Numbered from the stretch's first letter, positions 7,911-16,118 are shown. The stretch is DNA of 34,357 bases from Myxococcales bacterium (GCA_029863845.1 JAOTUO010000003.1:1-34357), one strand, 5' to 3'. Program-made: numbers and translations. The notes: generated by a model from the letters alone, not told the origin.

Positions 7911-8999
7911 TTATCCGCCCAGGATCTCGGACACCGCCACCTCGCGCCCTTCGGCGTCGCTGCGCGCGGCGGCGAGGGCGAAGGCGAGTGTCTTGCGCGC
8001 TTCGGCCGCGCTCTGCTCGGGCGCGCGTCCCTCGATCAGCGCGTCGACGAAATCGCGTCCGCCGCGTCGGAACGACTCCGCCCAGTCCGCGGGGAGGTCG
8101 TGGAAGGCACGTGTCTCGCCCTCGCGATAGAGCACGACGGACGGCTCCTCGAGGAGCTTTCCCGTGCAGCGATTCACCCAGACGATGCCCTCGCTACCGT
8201 GGATCTCGAGGCGGTCGTCGCTCGCGTAGTAGTCCGAGCGCACGCGCATGCCCAAGGAGGCGATCACCTCCCAGGACCCGAAGCGGGGCGGGTCGCCGGC
8301 GTACTTCCACGAGATCAGCGCCGGTCCGTCGATGCGATCCCGGTCTCCGAGCCGCGTCCAGTGGATGAAGGCGTGTACCCGCTCGACCTCGGACGGGACG
8401 AACCAGCGGGCCATCTGGAAGCAGTGATAGCCGTGGTCGAAGGTCGTGAGGCCACCGCCGCAGAGCGTCGGGTCCATGCGCCATGCCTGGCTCTCCGGAC
8501 CGACCGTCCAGCCGTCCGCGAAGCGCCCGACGGCCGTCTTGACCCGCACCGAGAGCGGCGTTCCGATCTCGCCGGCATCGACCAGCGCCTTGGCCCGTCG
8601 GTGCGGCGGGTAGTGGCCGAAGTTCTCGAAGACCCGCAGCACCCGCCCGCTGCGGGCGGCCGCGCGGGCGACGCGGTCGAGCTCCTCGAGGGTGCGGGTC
8701 GGGGGCTTCTGGAGCGAGACGTGCTTGCCGGCCTCGAGCGCGCCGACGGCGTGAGCTGCGTGCAGGTGGTGGGGCGTCAGGATCTCGACCGCGTCCACCT
8801 CGGGATCGGCGAACAGCTTCTCCGCGTCGGTGTAGACGCGCCGCGCGCCCCACGCCTGGGCGCGGGCTCGCGCCCGCGACTCGTCGCGGTCGCAGACCGC
8901 GACGATCTCGGCGCGCGGGTGATCGAGGTAGCCGAGGCACTGGAGATCGGCGATGCGGCCGCAGCCCAGCCAACCCAGGCGAATCGTTTCCGGCGCCAT
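7911..8999 (-). CDS. Gfo/Idh/MocA family oxidoreductase
   Basis: A 362-residue NAD(P)-dependent dehydrogenase of the family acting mostly on sugars, inositols and other cyclic polyols. The N-terminal Rossmann fold is plain ('RLGWLGCGRIADLQCLGYL', then 'IVAVCDRDESRARA'), followed by 'VDAVEILTPHHLHAAHA'. The family's EKP motif appears as 'LQKPPTRT', a Glu-to-Gln change that still keeps the Lys-Pro. The C-terminal alpha/beta domain includes 'CGGGLTTFDHGYHCFQMARW', where the aspartate/histidine pair fits the usual catalytic His region. It is followed 7 bp later by the GH43-like protein, so a small glycan-processing operon is likely. The 5' side carries the 81-bp intergenic repeats. Confidence 0.9.
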   Translation of the reverse strand: MAPETIRLGWLGCGRIADLQCLGYLDHPRAEIVAVCDRDESRARARAQAWGARRVYTDAEKLFADPEVDAVEILTPHHLHAAHAVGALEAGKHVSLQKPPTRTLEELDRVARAAARSGRVLRVFENFGHYPPHRRAKALVDAGEIGTPLSVRVKTAVGRFADGWTVGPESQAWRMDPTLCGGGLTTFDHGYHCFQMARWFVPSEVERVHAFIHWTRLGDRDRIDGPALISWKYAGDPPRFGSWEVIASLGMRVRSDYYASDDRLEIHGSEGIVWVNRCTGKLLEEPSVVLYREGETRAFHDLPADWAESFRRGGRDFVDALIEGRAPEQSAAEARKTLAFALAAARSDAEGREVAVSEILGG

Positions 9000-9026
9000 C
9001 CGCCTCCTCCGCGGCCGCCCGGGCTG

Positions 9027-9209
9027 GCCCAGCCGGGCCTCGCACTCGCTGATCGCTCGCGCTCGGGCTCCGGCCTTCGCTCGCCTCCGGCTCGCTGCGC
9101 GTCGGCCGACTCTCGAGTCGGCCTCCTAGCCCAGCCGGGCCTCGCACTCGCTGATCGCTCGCGCTCGGGCTCCGGCCTTCGCTCGCCTCCGGCTCGCTGC
9201 GCGTCGGCC
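9027..9209. repeat. Two perfect 81-bp direct repeats in an intergenic gap
   Basis: Positions 9027-9107 and 9129-9209 are identical over 81 bases by direct reading (both begin gcccagccgggcctcgcact and end gctgcgcgtcggcc). The two are offset by 102 bp and followed by related tails ending in tcggcctccta. They fill most of the 250-bp gap between an SDR gene and the Gfo/Idh/MocA gene. They are open in several frames and create long spurious ORFs on both strands (for example repeated ADRSRSGSGLRSPPARCAS). They look like a dispersed intergenic element rather than coding DNA. Confidence 0.85.
9104..9123. other. Hairpin between the two 81-bp repeats
   Basis: ggccgact-ctcg-agtcggcc is a perfect 8-bp stem with a 4-nt loop spanning the junction between repeat copies. 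There is no following T tract on either strand, so it need not be a terminator; it may be a processing or stability element in the minus-strand transcript. Confidence 0.6.
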
Positions 9210-9249
9210 CGTAAGGCCGAAGGCCGCGCGAGTCGGAAAGATCGGCCTC

Positions 9250-10077
9250 CTAGCTCATCTCGGTCCCGCCGGCGACGTTGAGCGCGACGCCCGTCACGTT
9301 GTCGGCGCGCGCGAGGTAGAGCGCCGCCTCCGCGATGTCGTCGGGAGTCTGCTCCCGACCCAGCGGCGTATTCTGGCGCACGTACTCCTCGAACGCCTCG
9401 CGCCCGGCGGGCTTGCCGACGAGCCCGCTGATCCCGACGGAGAGGTGATCGATCCACATCGCCGTCGCCAGCAGACCCGGGCAGATGGCGTTCACGCGGA
9501 TCGACGCCCCGCCGAGCTCCTGGGCCATCACCTGGGTGAGGCCGATCACGGCGAACTTCGAGGCGCAGTAGGCGCCGAGGCCCGCATAGCCGCGCTTCCC
9601 GGCAATGGAGGAGATGTTGACGATCGCGCCGCCCCCGCCTTCGCGAAGGGCGGGGATCGCGGCGCGGGACCCGAGGAAGACCCCCTTCACGTTGACGGCG
9701 AAGAGCCGATCCCAGTCCTTTTCGTCGTAGCTCTCGATCGCGCCCATCTGGACGAGGCCGGCGTTGTTCACGAGGACGTCGAGTCCGCCGAAGCGCTCCC
9801 GCGCCGCATCCACCAGGTTCCGGCAGGAGTCGGCGTCGCTGACGTCCGCCTCCACGGCGAGGGCCGCTCCGCCCCGGCTGCGAATGCCGTCCGCGACCAT
9901 CTGGAGGTCGTCCTTGGACGCGAGTCGGTACGACCAGGCCCCGGAGGCCCCCGCCGCCAACGATCCCAGGTCGGCGACGACCACGCGCGCGCCCTCGCGG
10001 CCGAACGCCTCGGCGATGCCCCGACCGATACCCCGCGCCGCGCCCGTCACGATGACGGTTCGATCCTTCAGCTCCAT
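9250..10077 (-). CDS. SDR family oxidoreductase
   Basis: A 275-residue classical short-chain dehydrogenase. It shows 'TGAARGIG' (residues 11-18), 'VVADLG' with an Asp favouring NAD, 'EADVSDADS', 'NNAG', the catalytic serines in 'NISSIAG' and 'YCASK' for the Tyr-Lys pair. A stretch 'ASGAWSYRLASKDDLQ' between beta-2 and beta-3 is an insertion relative to short SDRs, of the sort seen in mycofactocin-associated and other SDR subfamilies, so the cofactor system deserves care. The ATG start is backed by AGGAGG 5 nt upstream on the minus strand. It sits between the GMC oxidoreductase (72 bp upstream) and the repeat-filled gap before the Gfo/Idh/MocA gene. The substrate is not known. Confidence 0.88.
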   Translation of the reverse strand: MELKDRTVIVTGAARGIGRGIAEAFGREGARVVVADLGSLAAGASGAWSYRLASKDDLQMVADGIRSRGGAALAVEADVSDADSCRNLVDAARERFGGLDVLVNNAGLVQMGAIESYDEKDWDRLFAVNVKGVFLGSRAAIPALREGGGGAIVNISSIAGKRGYAGLGAYCASKFAVIGLTQVMAQELGGASIRVNAICPGLLATAMWIDHLSVGISGLVGKPAGREAFEEYVRQNTPLGREQTPDDIAEAALYLARADNVTGVALNVAGGTEMS

Positions 10078-10149
10078 GGATGCCTCCTGATGATTGCCCC
10101 CATCCTACACCGAGACGGTGATCTCCGGCGGGGCCTCCGCCGCCGCCGC

Positions 10150-11655
10150 TCAGCGTTCGCGAGCCTCCGCGAGGCGCTGCGCGATCCGGGTGGCCATCGC
10201 CATGATCGTGACCTGCGGGTTCACGCGGGTCGAGGTCGGAAACACGCTCGCGTCCGCGACCCACACTCCCGACGCGCCGTACAGGCGGCCCGTCGGGTCG
10301 ACGGCGGACCGCGCCGGGTCGCTCCCCATGCGGGCGGTGCCCATGGGATGGAACGCCATCAGGTCGAGGTCGGAGGCGCGGACCGCGAGGTGCTCGAGCG
10401 CCTCGGCCTCTGCCATCGAGCGCAGCACGGGCCGCTGGCGGACGCCGGGATGGACCTCGCGGGCGCCGGCGGCGAAGAACACCCGCGCCACGATCGCGAT
10501 GCCGCGCAGCAGACGCCGCGCGTCGTCGCGGTTCATCCGGTACCAGGCCAGCGGGCGGCCGCCCAGCGAGAGGACGCGCCCGCTGGAGGTGTCGCTGATG
10601 AGCGCGCCGAACGAGGCGAGGCGATCGTAAGCGGCCATGCGTTCCTTGTGCACACGCCCGACCCCGGGGACGGCCGGCGCCTGCAGCTCCGGCGGCAGCC
10701 ACATCCCCTGCAGGAAGATGCCCTCCGACTCGAACTCGTGGATGTGGTAGCTCTGGGGAACGCCGGCCCAGGCGCGCACCGGCTCGTCGAAGCGGGCGAG
10801 CACGCGGGTCGCGGGATGGATGCGCAGATGGCGGCCGACGGCGGATCTGCGCCGGGCGAGGCCGCTGCGCGCCAGGAGGACCGGGGTGAGCAGCGCGCCG
10901 GCTGCGACGACGACGCGGGGTGCGCGCACCTCGAACGTCCCCGCCGCTCGCCCGCGCGCGTCGCGTCGCGTCGCGAGCACGCCGCGCACGCGCCGCCCGT
11001 CCATGGCGATCCGATCGACGCGGCAGCGGGCGTAGAGACGCGCGCCGGCGGCTCGCGCCCGCGGCACGTAGGAGACGTTCGTCGACTGCTTGGCGTCGCG
11101 CGGGCACCCGAAGATGCAGACCCCGGTCCCGCGGCAGCCGACCGCGTTGCGCGGGATCGCCTCGCCGCGCAGGCCCAGCGCCTCGGCGCCCCGCCGGATC
11201 CGCTCGTCCCCGGGCCCCCGCAGCGACTCGGGAACCGGAGCGACGCCGATCGCGCTCTCGACGCGTTCGTACTCGACCGCCAGACCCCGATCCACGAGAT
11301 CCGGGATCCCGAACTCGCGCTCCCAGCGGGACAGCACCTCCTGCGGAGCCCGCCAACAGGTTCCCGAGTTGATGACCGTCGTGCCGCCGACGGCGCAGCC
11401 GAGCGGAATCGGGATGTAGGTGTTGCCGATCGTGCCCGTGAGGCCCCGCTGGCGGTAGAGCCGGCGCACCTGCGCGAGGGCGTCCGCCGTGAAGTCGCGA
11501 CGGCCGACGTCTTCGCCCTCCTCGAGCAGCACGACGTCGAGGCCGGCCTCCGCCAGCTCCGCGGCAACGACGGCGCCCCCGGCTCCGGTCCCCACGACCA
11601 CCACCTCCGCGCTATCGCGGAGGATCTCCGGGTCGCGCGCTGCGCTCGCGGTCAC
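10150..11655 (-). CDS. GMC-family FAD oxidoreductase
   Basis: A 501-residue glucose-methanol-choline family flavoprotein that would oxidise an alcohol, sugar or sterol. The N-terminal FAD motif is 'VVVVGTGAGGAVVAAELAEAG', followed by 'GCAVGGTTVINSGTCWRAP' and a Cys-rich stretch 'CRGTGVCIFGCPRDAKQST' seen in gluconate/cholesterol-oxidase-like members. The C-terminal domain has 'DLMAFHPMGTARMG', 'LYGASGVWVADASVFPT' and 'NPQVTIMAMATRIAQ', containing the active-site His and Asn region. The GTG at 11655 was chosen over the ORF-track start because it overlaps the upstream stop codon (GTGA), which is the coupling pattern of this cluster. No export signal is visible. Its partner is most likely the preceding small subunit-like gene. 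Confidence 0.9.
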   Translation of the reverse strand: MTASAARDPEILRDSAEVVVVGTGAGGAVVAAELAEAGLDVVLLEEGEDVGRRDFTADALAQVRRLYRQRGLTGTIGNTYIPIPLGCAVGGTTVINSGTCWRAPQEVLSRWEREFGIPDLVDRGLAVEYERVESAIGVAPVPESLRGPGDERIRRGAEALGLRGEAIPRNAVGCRGTGVCIFGCPRDAKQSTNVSYVPRARAAGARLYARCRVDRIAMDGRRVRGVLATRRDARGRAAGTFEVRAPRVVVAAGALLTPVLLARSGLARRRSAVGRHLRIHPATRVLARFDEPVRAWAGVPQSYHIHEFESEGIFLQGMWLPPELQAPAVPGVGRVHKERMAAYDRLASFGALISDTSSGRVLSLGGRPLAWYRMNRDDARRLLRGIAIVARVFFAAGAREVHPGVRQRPVLRSMAEAEALEHLAVRASDLDLMAFHPMGTARMGSDPARSAVDPTGRLYGASGVWVADASVFPTSTRVNPQVTIMAMATRIAQRLAEARER

Positions 11656-12074
11656 GGCGTCTCTCGCGGCGCCGGCAGGTCGTCGATCGGCACCCGGGCC
11701 AGTGGGTGCGGATAGCCGAGCCGGGCGTGGATCTCGGGCTGCCCGTAGAACTGCGAGAGGACGATCATCTTGAGCGCGTGCAGTGCCTGCCGCCGGGGCC
11801 AGAACCGCGACGCCTCCCACGCCGCCAGTACCCGCTCGCGTTTCTCGAGCGGGAGCCGCGAGAAGCGCCGCCGCCCGAGACGCGGCAGGAGCAGCGGATA
11901 CAGCTCGATCCCGTAGAGCAGCAACCGGAAGGCCGTGCCGGCGCCGGCGCCGCGAACGAACTCCTCGACCCGCTCCGCCAGCGGAAACGTCGGCGCTCCC
12001 TCCGGAAACGCGCCTCCCTCCGGAACCAGCGTCTCGAGCACGGCGTCGAGCACGCGGCGCCCCCCCCCGCTCAT
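11652..12074 (-). CDS. Small gluconate 2-dehydrogenase subunit 3-like protein
   Basis: A 140-residue protein coupled by 4-nt overlaps at both ends: its ATG overlaps the stop of the lipoprotein gene (ATGA) and its stop overlaps the GMC start (GTGA). The sequence has 'LDAVLETLVPEGGAFPEG' near the start and 'ALKMIVLSQFYGQPEIHARL' plus 'GYPHPL' toward the end. These resemble the small subunit (gluconate 2-dehydrogenase subunit 3 family) that accompanies GMC-type dehydrogenases and ends in a Tyr/Gly-rich motif. No TAT or Sec signal is visible, unlike many periplasmic members, which suggests a cytoplasmic or peripheral complex. The family call is moderate; the co-translation with the GMC enzyme is the stronger argument. 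Confidence 0.65.
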   Translation of the reverse strand: MSGGGRRVLDAVLETLVPEGGAFPEGAPTFPLAERVEEFVRGAGAGTAFRLLLYGIELYPLLLPRLGRRRFSRLPLEKRERVLAAWEASRFWPRRQALHALKMIVLSQFYGQPEIHARLGYPHPLARVPIDDLPAPRETP

Positions 12075-13072
12075 CGCGCCGCCTCGCTGCTCGGGCCCGC
12101 TCGGCCGTCGAGCGGCCCCGAGAGCCAGTGCAGCACGTTGAGCAGCAACCGGGGGTTCTGGGCGGCCGCGGGTGCGTTCATCCCGACCGGCTCGCCCTCC
12201 GCGCTGGTCTGGACGCCGAAGAGCCCCGCCTCCGCGAACACCGCGACGCGCCCGCGGCCGAAGGTCAGCGCCGCCCCCTGGAGCCAGCCGGCTGCGGAGC
12301 CGCGCGGCGTGTCGGGCCGGAAGTCCCAGGCCACGTTCGGGAACAGCGAGACCGCCGTGGAACCGAAGACGAGCAGTGGCGCCGCGTCCTTCCCGCTGCG
12401 AAAGGCGTGCCCCCCGAAGGTCGCGACCGCGTCGACTCGCTCGTCCGCGCCGCGGCCGTCCGTGACGGGATGGGAGGCGATCCCGCCGTCCGCGCGGCGA
12501 AACACCGTCACCTGCGAGACCGCTGCGGCGGCATCGCCGACGGAGCGCTCGACCTCCTCGTCGATGACGAAGCCGTTGTCGAAGCCGACGCCGAAAACCG
12601 CCGCGAGGGCGGCGGCCGCTCCCGCGAAGGGCATGTGGTCGGCGGCGAGCAGCAGGCCGCCGCCGTCGTCGACCCAGTCCCGAACGGCGCCGATCTCGTC
12701 GGGGGTGAAGGCCGACGGCGTGGGGAGCGACCAGTCGGTCGCCATCGGGGGCGGCTTCACGCGGTTGCGCTCGTGGAGCGCGTTGACAACCACGAGGATG
12801 CGCGCGGGCGCCAGGGAAGTGCGGGAGAAGGGTGCGGTCGAGGACTGAACGCGGTAGCCGTCGAGTCGCGCGATCTTCGCGAGTGGCCGGTAGCGCTGCT
12901 CCAGCGTGTGGGTGTTGAAGTGGGCGGCGTCGACCAGGATCAGCGGCCCGCCGTAGTAGGGGAAGCTGGGCTCCGCGATCGGCGGCGGGAACCACACCTC
13001 CTCGGGGGCCGGACCGGCGTCGCAGGCCAGCCACAAGACACCCAGGAGGGCGAGGCGAACGGCCGACTTCAT
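12071..13072 (-). CDS. Putative lipoprotein, DUF4350/glutamine-amidotransferase-like
   Basis: Starting at the ATG at 13072 the protein is 333 residues and opens with a signal sequence, 'MKSAVRLALLGVLWLAC', a lipobox-like end with Trp at -3. The body resembles DUF4350/ThuA-like class-I glutamine-amidotransferase folds: 'GGPLILVDAAHFNTH', 'ARILVVVNALHERN', 'FTPDEIGAVRDWVDDGGGLL', 'LAADHMPFAG' and late 'GRVAVFAEAGLFG'. The nucleophile Cys of true amidotransferases is not seen, so it may be a binding or regulatory protein. The ORF-track start 46 codons upstream lacks a signal and is less likely. It overlaps the next gene by ATGA. The function is unknown; the coupling suggests that it serves the GMC enzyme or its substrate at the cell envelope. 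Confidence 0.7.
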   Translation of the reverse strand: MKSAVRLALLGVLWLACDAGPAPEEVWFPPPIAEPSFPYYGGPLILVDAAHFNTHTLEQRYRPLAKIARLDGYRVQSSTAPFSRTSLAPARILVVVNALHERNRVKPPPMATDWSLPTPSAFTPDEIGAVRDWVDDGGGLLLAADHMPFAGAAAALAAVFGVGFDNGFVIDEEVERSVGDAAAAVSQVTVFRRADGGIASHPVTDGRGADERVDAVATFGGHAFRSGKDAAPLLVFGSTAVSLFPNVAWDFRPDTPRGSAAGWLQGAALTFGRGRVAVFAEAGLFGVQTSAEGEPVGMNAPAAAQNPRLLLNVLHWLSGPLDGRAGPSSEAAR

Positions 13073-13155
13073 GTGCCGATGCGCCCCCTCTCGTGAGCCG
13101 GCCCGAACCTCGCCGGAGCGAGGACGATAGCGCGCGCTACCGTGTGCAGGGCGAC

Positions 13156-14439
13156 ATGGACCCCAGCGACGATTCGTTACCGCTTCTCGAAGAGCCGGCG
13201 CGCCGCACACCCGTCCGGTACGAGACCGAGGTGCTGGTGGTGGGAGGTGGATCGGCAGGGGTCGCCGCGGCCGTCGCGGCCGCGCGCAACGGCGCCGACG
13301 TCCTGCTCGTCGAGCGGTACGGCTACCTCGGGGGGCTGGCCACCGGCGGACTCATCATCCTCCTGCTCACGCTGGACGACGGTCGCGGCCGTCAGGTCGT
13401 GGGCGGCCTCTGCCAGGAGGTGACCGACCGCCTGGCGCGCCGCGGGGAGGCCTACTTTCCGCCGCGCGCGGAGTGGGGAAGCAGCGACGAGGAGCGGGTT
13501 CGGCGCGACTTCCGCTGGGGTCTGCTGTGGGGACACGGGCCACACCGGGTGCGCTACTCCGTCGCCTTCGACCCCGAGGGCATGAAGTTTGCGCTGAGCG
13601 AGATGCTGGAGGAATCGGCGGCGAGGCTGCTCTTCCACGCCTGGGCCTGCGATGCGATCGTCGAGGACGGCCGCCTGGCGGGGGTGACCTTTCAGGGGAA
13701 GTCGGGGCGCTTCGCCGTGCGCGCCCGGGCGGTGATCGACGCGACGGGCGACGGCGATGTCTTTGCGGGCGCCGGCTGCGGCCACGAGCGCGAGGATGTC
13801 CTGCCCTGGCTCTGGTTCACGATGGGCGGCGTGGACGACGTGAGCGCGGCAATCGACGCCGGCGCCGGCTGCTTCCGCGCGATCGGCGAGGGCAAGGTCT
13901 TGTTTCCCTGGGGTGCCACCGACAAGGTCTCGCGCCGGATCGACGCCACCTCGCCCGAGGACCTCACCTACGCGGAGATCGAATGCCGCAAGCGCGTGAT
14001 GGCGGAGGTCGAGCGCGTGCGCCGCGAGCTTCCCGGCTTCTCGAAGGCGCACCTGTGCCGGATCGCCGATCAGCTGGGCATCACCGAGAGCCGGCGCCTG
14101 CACGGGCGCCGCGTGCTGGGGCGGCAGGACATGGACCGTGCGCTCGACGACGCCGTGGCGGTGACCGGTCACTGGACCCGGTACGGCGCGGTCTACCACA
14201 TTCCCTACGGCTGCCTGCTGGCGAAAGAGCTGCCGAACCTGCTGGTGGCGGGCCGCTGCATTTCGGTGGATCACCGCGTGCACCACGCCACCAAGGAGAT
14301 CCCCGCCTGCATGGCGACCGGCGAGGCGGCGGGGACCGCTGCAGCGCTCGCGGTTCGGGCGGGCATCGACCCCGCCGACCTCGACGTGCGCGGACTGCGC
14401 GCGCGGCTCGAGGAGAAGGGGGCGATCGTGGTGCTCTAG
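13156..14439 (+). CDS. FAD-dependent oxidoreductase (FAD_oxidored family)
   Basis: A 427-residue flavoprotein from the ATG at 13156, with dinucleotide motif 'EVLVVGGGSAGVAAAVAAAR' followed by 'VLLVERYGYLGGLATGGL', typical of the FAD_oxidored (PF12831-type) group. The second FAD-contact region 'RARAVIDATGDGDVFAGAG' and C-terminal 'LPNLLVAGRCISVDHRVHHA' with 'IPACMATGEAAGTAAALAV' are also present. The GTG at 13093 would add 21 residues with no family similarity. The substrate is unknown. It heads a plus-strand run, with plsC starting 14 bp after the stop, and is divergent from the lipoprotein gene. Confidence 0.87.
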   Translation: MDPSDDSLPLLEEPARRTPVRYETEVLVVGGGSAGVAAAVAAARNGADVLLVERYGYLGGLATGGLIILLLTLDDGRGRQVVGGLCQEVTDRLARRGEAYFPPRAEWGSSDEERVRRDFRWGLLWGHGPHRVRYSVAFDPEGMKFALSEMLEESAARLLFHAWACDAIVEDGRLAGVTFQGKSGRFAVRARAVIDATGDGDVFAGAGCGHEREDVLPWLWFTMGGVDDVSAAIDAGAGCFRAIGEGKVLFPWGATDKVSRRIDATSPEDLTYAEIECRKRVMAEVERVRRELPGFSKAHLCRIADQLGITESRRLHGRRVLGRQDMDRALDDAVAVTGHWTRYGAVYHIPYGCLLAKELPNLLVAGRCISVDHRVHHATKEIPACMATGEAAGTAAALAVRAGIDPADLDVRGLRARLEEKGAIVVL

Positions 14440-14453
14440 GGGGGCGGCTGCGC

Positions 14454-15251
14454 ATGCAGTACGCTCTCTGCGTGCTCACCGGGGGTCGCATCGACACGTT
14501 TCTGCGCACCGCCGTTGCGCTGCTCGTGCTTCCGGCGGCGGTGGTCTTCTACAGCGCCGTCGTCCTGGTGATCGCCCTCGCCGGCGCCTCGACGGCGACC
14601 CAGCATGGGTTCTTCGTCTCCTTCGCCCGGACCTGCCTCCGGGTCGGAGGCACGCGGCTCGAGGTGCGCGGCGTCGAGCACGTCGAGAAGGGCCGGCCCT
14701 GCGTCGTCGTCTCGAACCACGCGAGCGATTGGGATCCGGTCTGCATTCTCGCCGCGTTGCCAAGCTTGTTCATCCGCTTCGTCGCCAAGCAGCAGATCAT
14801 GCGCATCCCGATCTTCGGGCATGCGCTGCGGCTCTCGGGAAACCTGCGGGTGGTGCGGACGCGGACGGCGGCGGACGTGGACCGCATCCGCGAGGGGATG
14901 GACCGGCGCGTCCCGGACGTCTCCATGCTCTTCTTCGCCGAAGGCACCCGCTCGCGCGACGGAAGCCTGCTGCCGTTCAAGATGGGGGCGTTTGCCGCCG
15001 CCCTCGCGTTCGGCCTCCCGGTCCTGCCGGTCGCGCACGCGGGCACCGACGCGATCTGGCCCAAGGGCCGGCTGCGTCTGCGGCGCGGGGTCGTGGCCGT
15101 CGAGGTGGGGGAGCCGATTCCGACCGACGGGCTCGGGTTCGAGGATCGCGCGGCCCTTCGCGACCGGACCCGCGCGGCGGTGGCGGTCCTGCGGTCGCGC
15201 GCGGGTCGGCGCCTGCGCGAGCAGGGCTGCGACCCCGGAGGGTTCGACTGA
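14454..15251 (+). CDS. 1-acyl-sn-glycerol-3-phosphate acyltransferase-like (PlsC family)
   Basis: A 265-residue membrane-associated acyltransferase that would transfer an acyl chain to lysophosphatidate or a related lysolipid. It has an N-terminal membrane segment ('TFLRTAVALLVLPAAVVFYS'), the catalytic HX4D motif in 'VSNHASDWDPV', then 'FVAKQQIMRIPIFGHAL', the substrate motif 'FFAEGTRSRDGSLLPFKMGA' and 'GLPVLPVAHAGTD'. The ATG at 14454 follows an AGGGGGG stretch just after the preceding stop. The start of the next gene overlaps its stop codon. The enzyme family is clear; lysolipid specificity is not. Confidence 0.9.
   Translation: MQYALCVLTGGRIDTFLRTAVALLVLPAAVVFYSAVVLVIALAGASTATQHGFFVSFARTCLRVGGTRLEVRGVEHVEKGRPCVVVSNHASDWDPVCILAALPSLFIRFVAKQQIMRIPIFGHALRLSGNLRVVRTRTAADVDRIREGMDRRVPDVSMLFFAEGTRSRDGSLLPFKMGAFAAALAFGLPVLPVAHAGTDAIWPKGRLRLRRGVVAVEVGEPIPTDGLGFEDRAALRDRTRAAVAVLRSRAGRRLREQGCDPGGFD
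15237..15241 (+). promoter_or_regulatory. Shine-Dalgarno placed for a CTG start
   Basis: GGAGG at 15237-15241 sits 6 nt before CTG at 15248-15250. No ATG, GTG or TTG lies at a suitable distance in the pcm frame, so this site supports CTG as the start codon, overlapping the plsC stop as CTGA. Confidence 0.55.
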
Positions 15252-16033
15252 GCGTCCTGGCACGCCGACTCCACCTCGGCCGGGCCGCGCCGTGGCGCGC
15301 GGCGCTGGCGGCGCCGGCGCTGCTGCTCGCCTGTGGCGATCCGAACACCTCGTCGCTCGGCTTTGCTGCGTCCGGGGCCCCTGCCCCCCGCGGTGCGTAC
15401 CAGGCCGAGCGCCGGCGCATGGTCACGCATCAGATCGAGGCGCGCGGTGTTGCGGATGAGCGCGTTCTGGCGGCCATGCGCAAGGTGCCGCGCCACGAGT
15501 TCGTGCCGCCGAGCCGGCGCGAGTCGGCGTACGAGGATCGGCCCCTTCCCATCGGGAGCAGTCAGACGATCAGCCAACCGTACGTCGTGGCCGTGATGAC
15601 GGAGCTGGCAAAGGTCGACGCGAAGTCGCGCGTCCTCGAGGTCGGGACGGGCTCGGGCTATCAGGCGGCGGTGCTGGCCGAGCTGGTGGCGGAGGTCTAC
15701 ACGATCGAGATCATCGAGTCGCTTGCGACCGGGGCCGCACGGACCCTCGAGCACCTCGGCTACGGGTCGGTCCGAGTGCGACACGGCGACGGCTACCGCG
15801 GCTGGCCCGAGGCGGCTCCCTTCGACGCGATCCTCGTGACGGCTGCGGCGCCGATCGTTCCACCGGCGCTCCTGGAGCAGCTGGTGGTCGGCGGCCGCCT
15901 CGTGATTCCGGTGGGCGACGGCATCCAGCAGCTCGAGGTCCACACGCGAACGTCGACCGGCAGCCGCGTCGAACGCGTGTTCCCCGTCCGCTTCGTCCCC
16001 ATGACGGGCGAGGTGCGCCAGTCGCCGCGCTGA
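15248..16033 (+). CDS. pcm: Protein-L-isoaspartate O-methyltransferase-like, probably exported lipoprotein
   Basis: The core (from about residue 58) is a Pcm-type SAM methyltransferase that repairs isoaspartyl residues: 'MVTHQIEARGVADERVLAAM', 'KVPRHEFVPPS', 'PLPIGSSQTISQPYVVAVM', SAM motif 'VLEVGTGSGYQAAVLAEL' and 'DAILVTAAAPIVPPALLEQL'. Ahead of it, in frame, is a signal-like stretch with Arg residues then 'WRAALAAPALLLACGD', ending in a plausible lipobox Cys. Including this needs the CTG at 15248, which has a well-placed Shine-Dalgarno and overlaps the plsC stop. The alternative is a cytoplasmic enzyme from the ATG at 15419, the usual Pcm beginning. I favour the long form because hydrophobic segment, lipobox and ribosome site all coincide, but the start is unproven. 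Confidence 0.72.
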   Translation: MSVLARRLHLGRAAPWRAALAAPALLLACGDPNTSSLGFAASGAPAPRGAYQAERRRMVTHQIEARGVADERVLAAMRKVPRHEFVPPSRRESAYEDRPLPIGSSQTISQPYVVAVMTELAKVDAKSRVLEVGTGSGYQAAVLAELVAEVYTIEIIESLATGAARTLEHLGYGSVRVRHGDGYRGWPEAAPFDAILVTAAAPIVPPALLEQLVVGGRLVIPVGDGIQQLEVHTRTSTGSRVERVFPVRFVPMTGEVRQSPR

Positions 16034-16094
16034 GCGCTGCCCAGCACGCGTCGGCGCGGATCGGGCGCCGGGTTTCACGCGGCGGGGGAGGGGG

Positions 16095-16118
16095 CGCGTC
16101 CGGCCGCAGCCGGACGCG
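16095..16118 (+). terminator. Terminator-like hairpin after pcm
   Basis: cgcgtccggc-cgca-gccggacgcg is a perfect 10-bp stem with a 4-nt loop, about 60 nt after the pcm stop. No T run follows, so it is at best a Rho-assisted or weak intrinsic terminator. Confidence 0.4.

Noticed and set aside
8777-11356. 859-residue minus-strand ORF
   Set aside because: It is out of frame with the Gfo/Idh/MocA, SDR and GMC genes that it crosses, is Arg-rich and stays open because of high GC and the 81-bp repeats.
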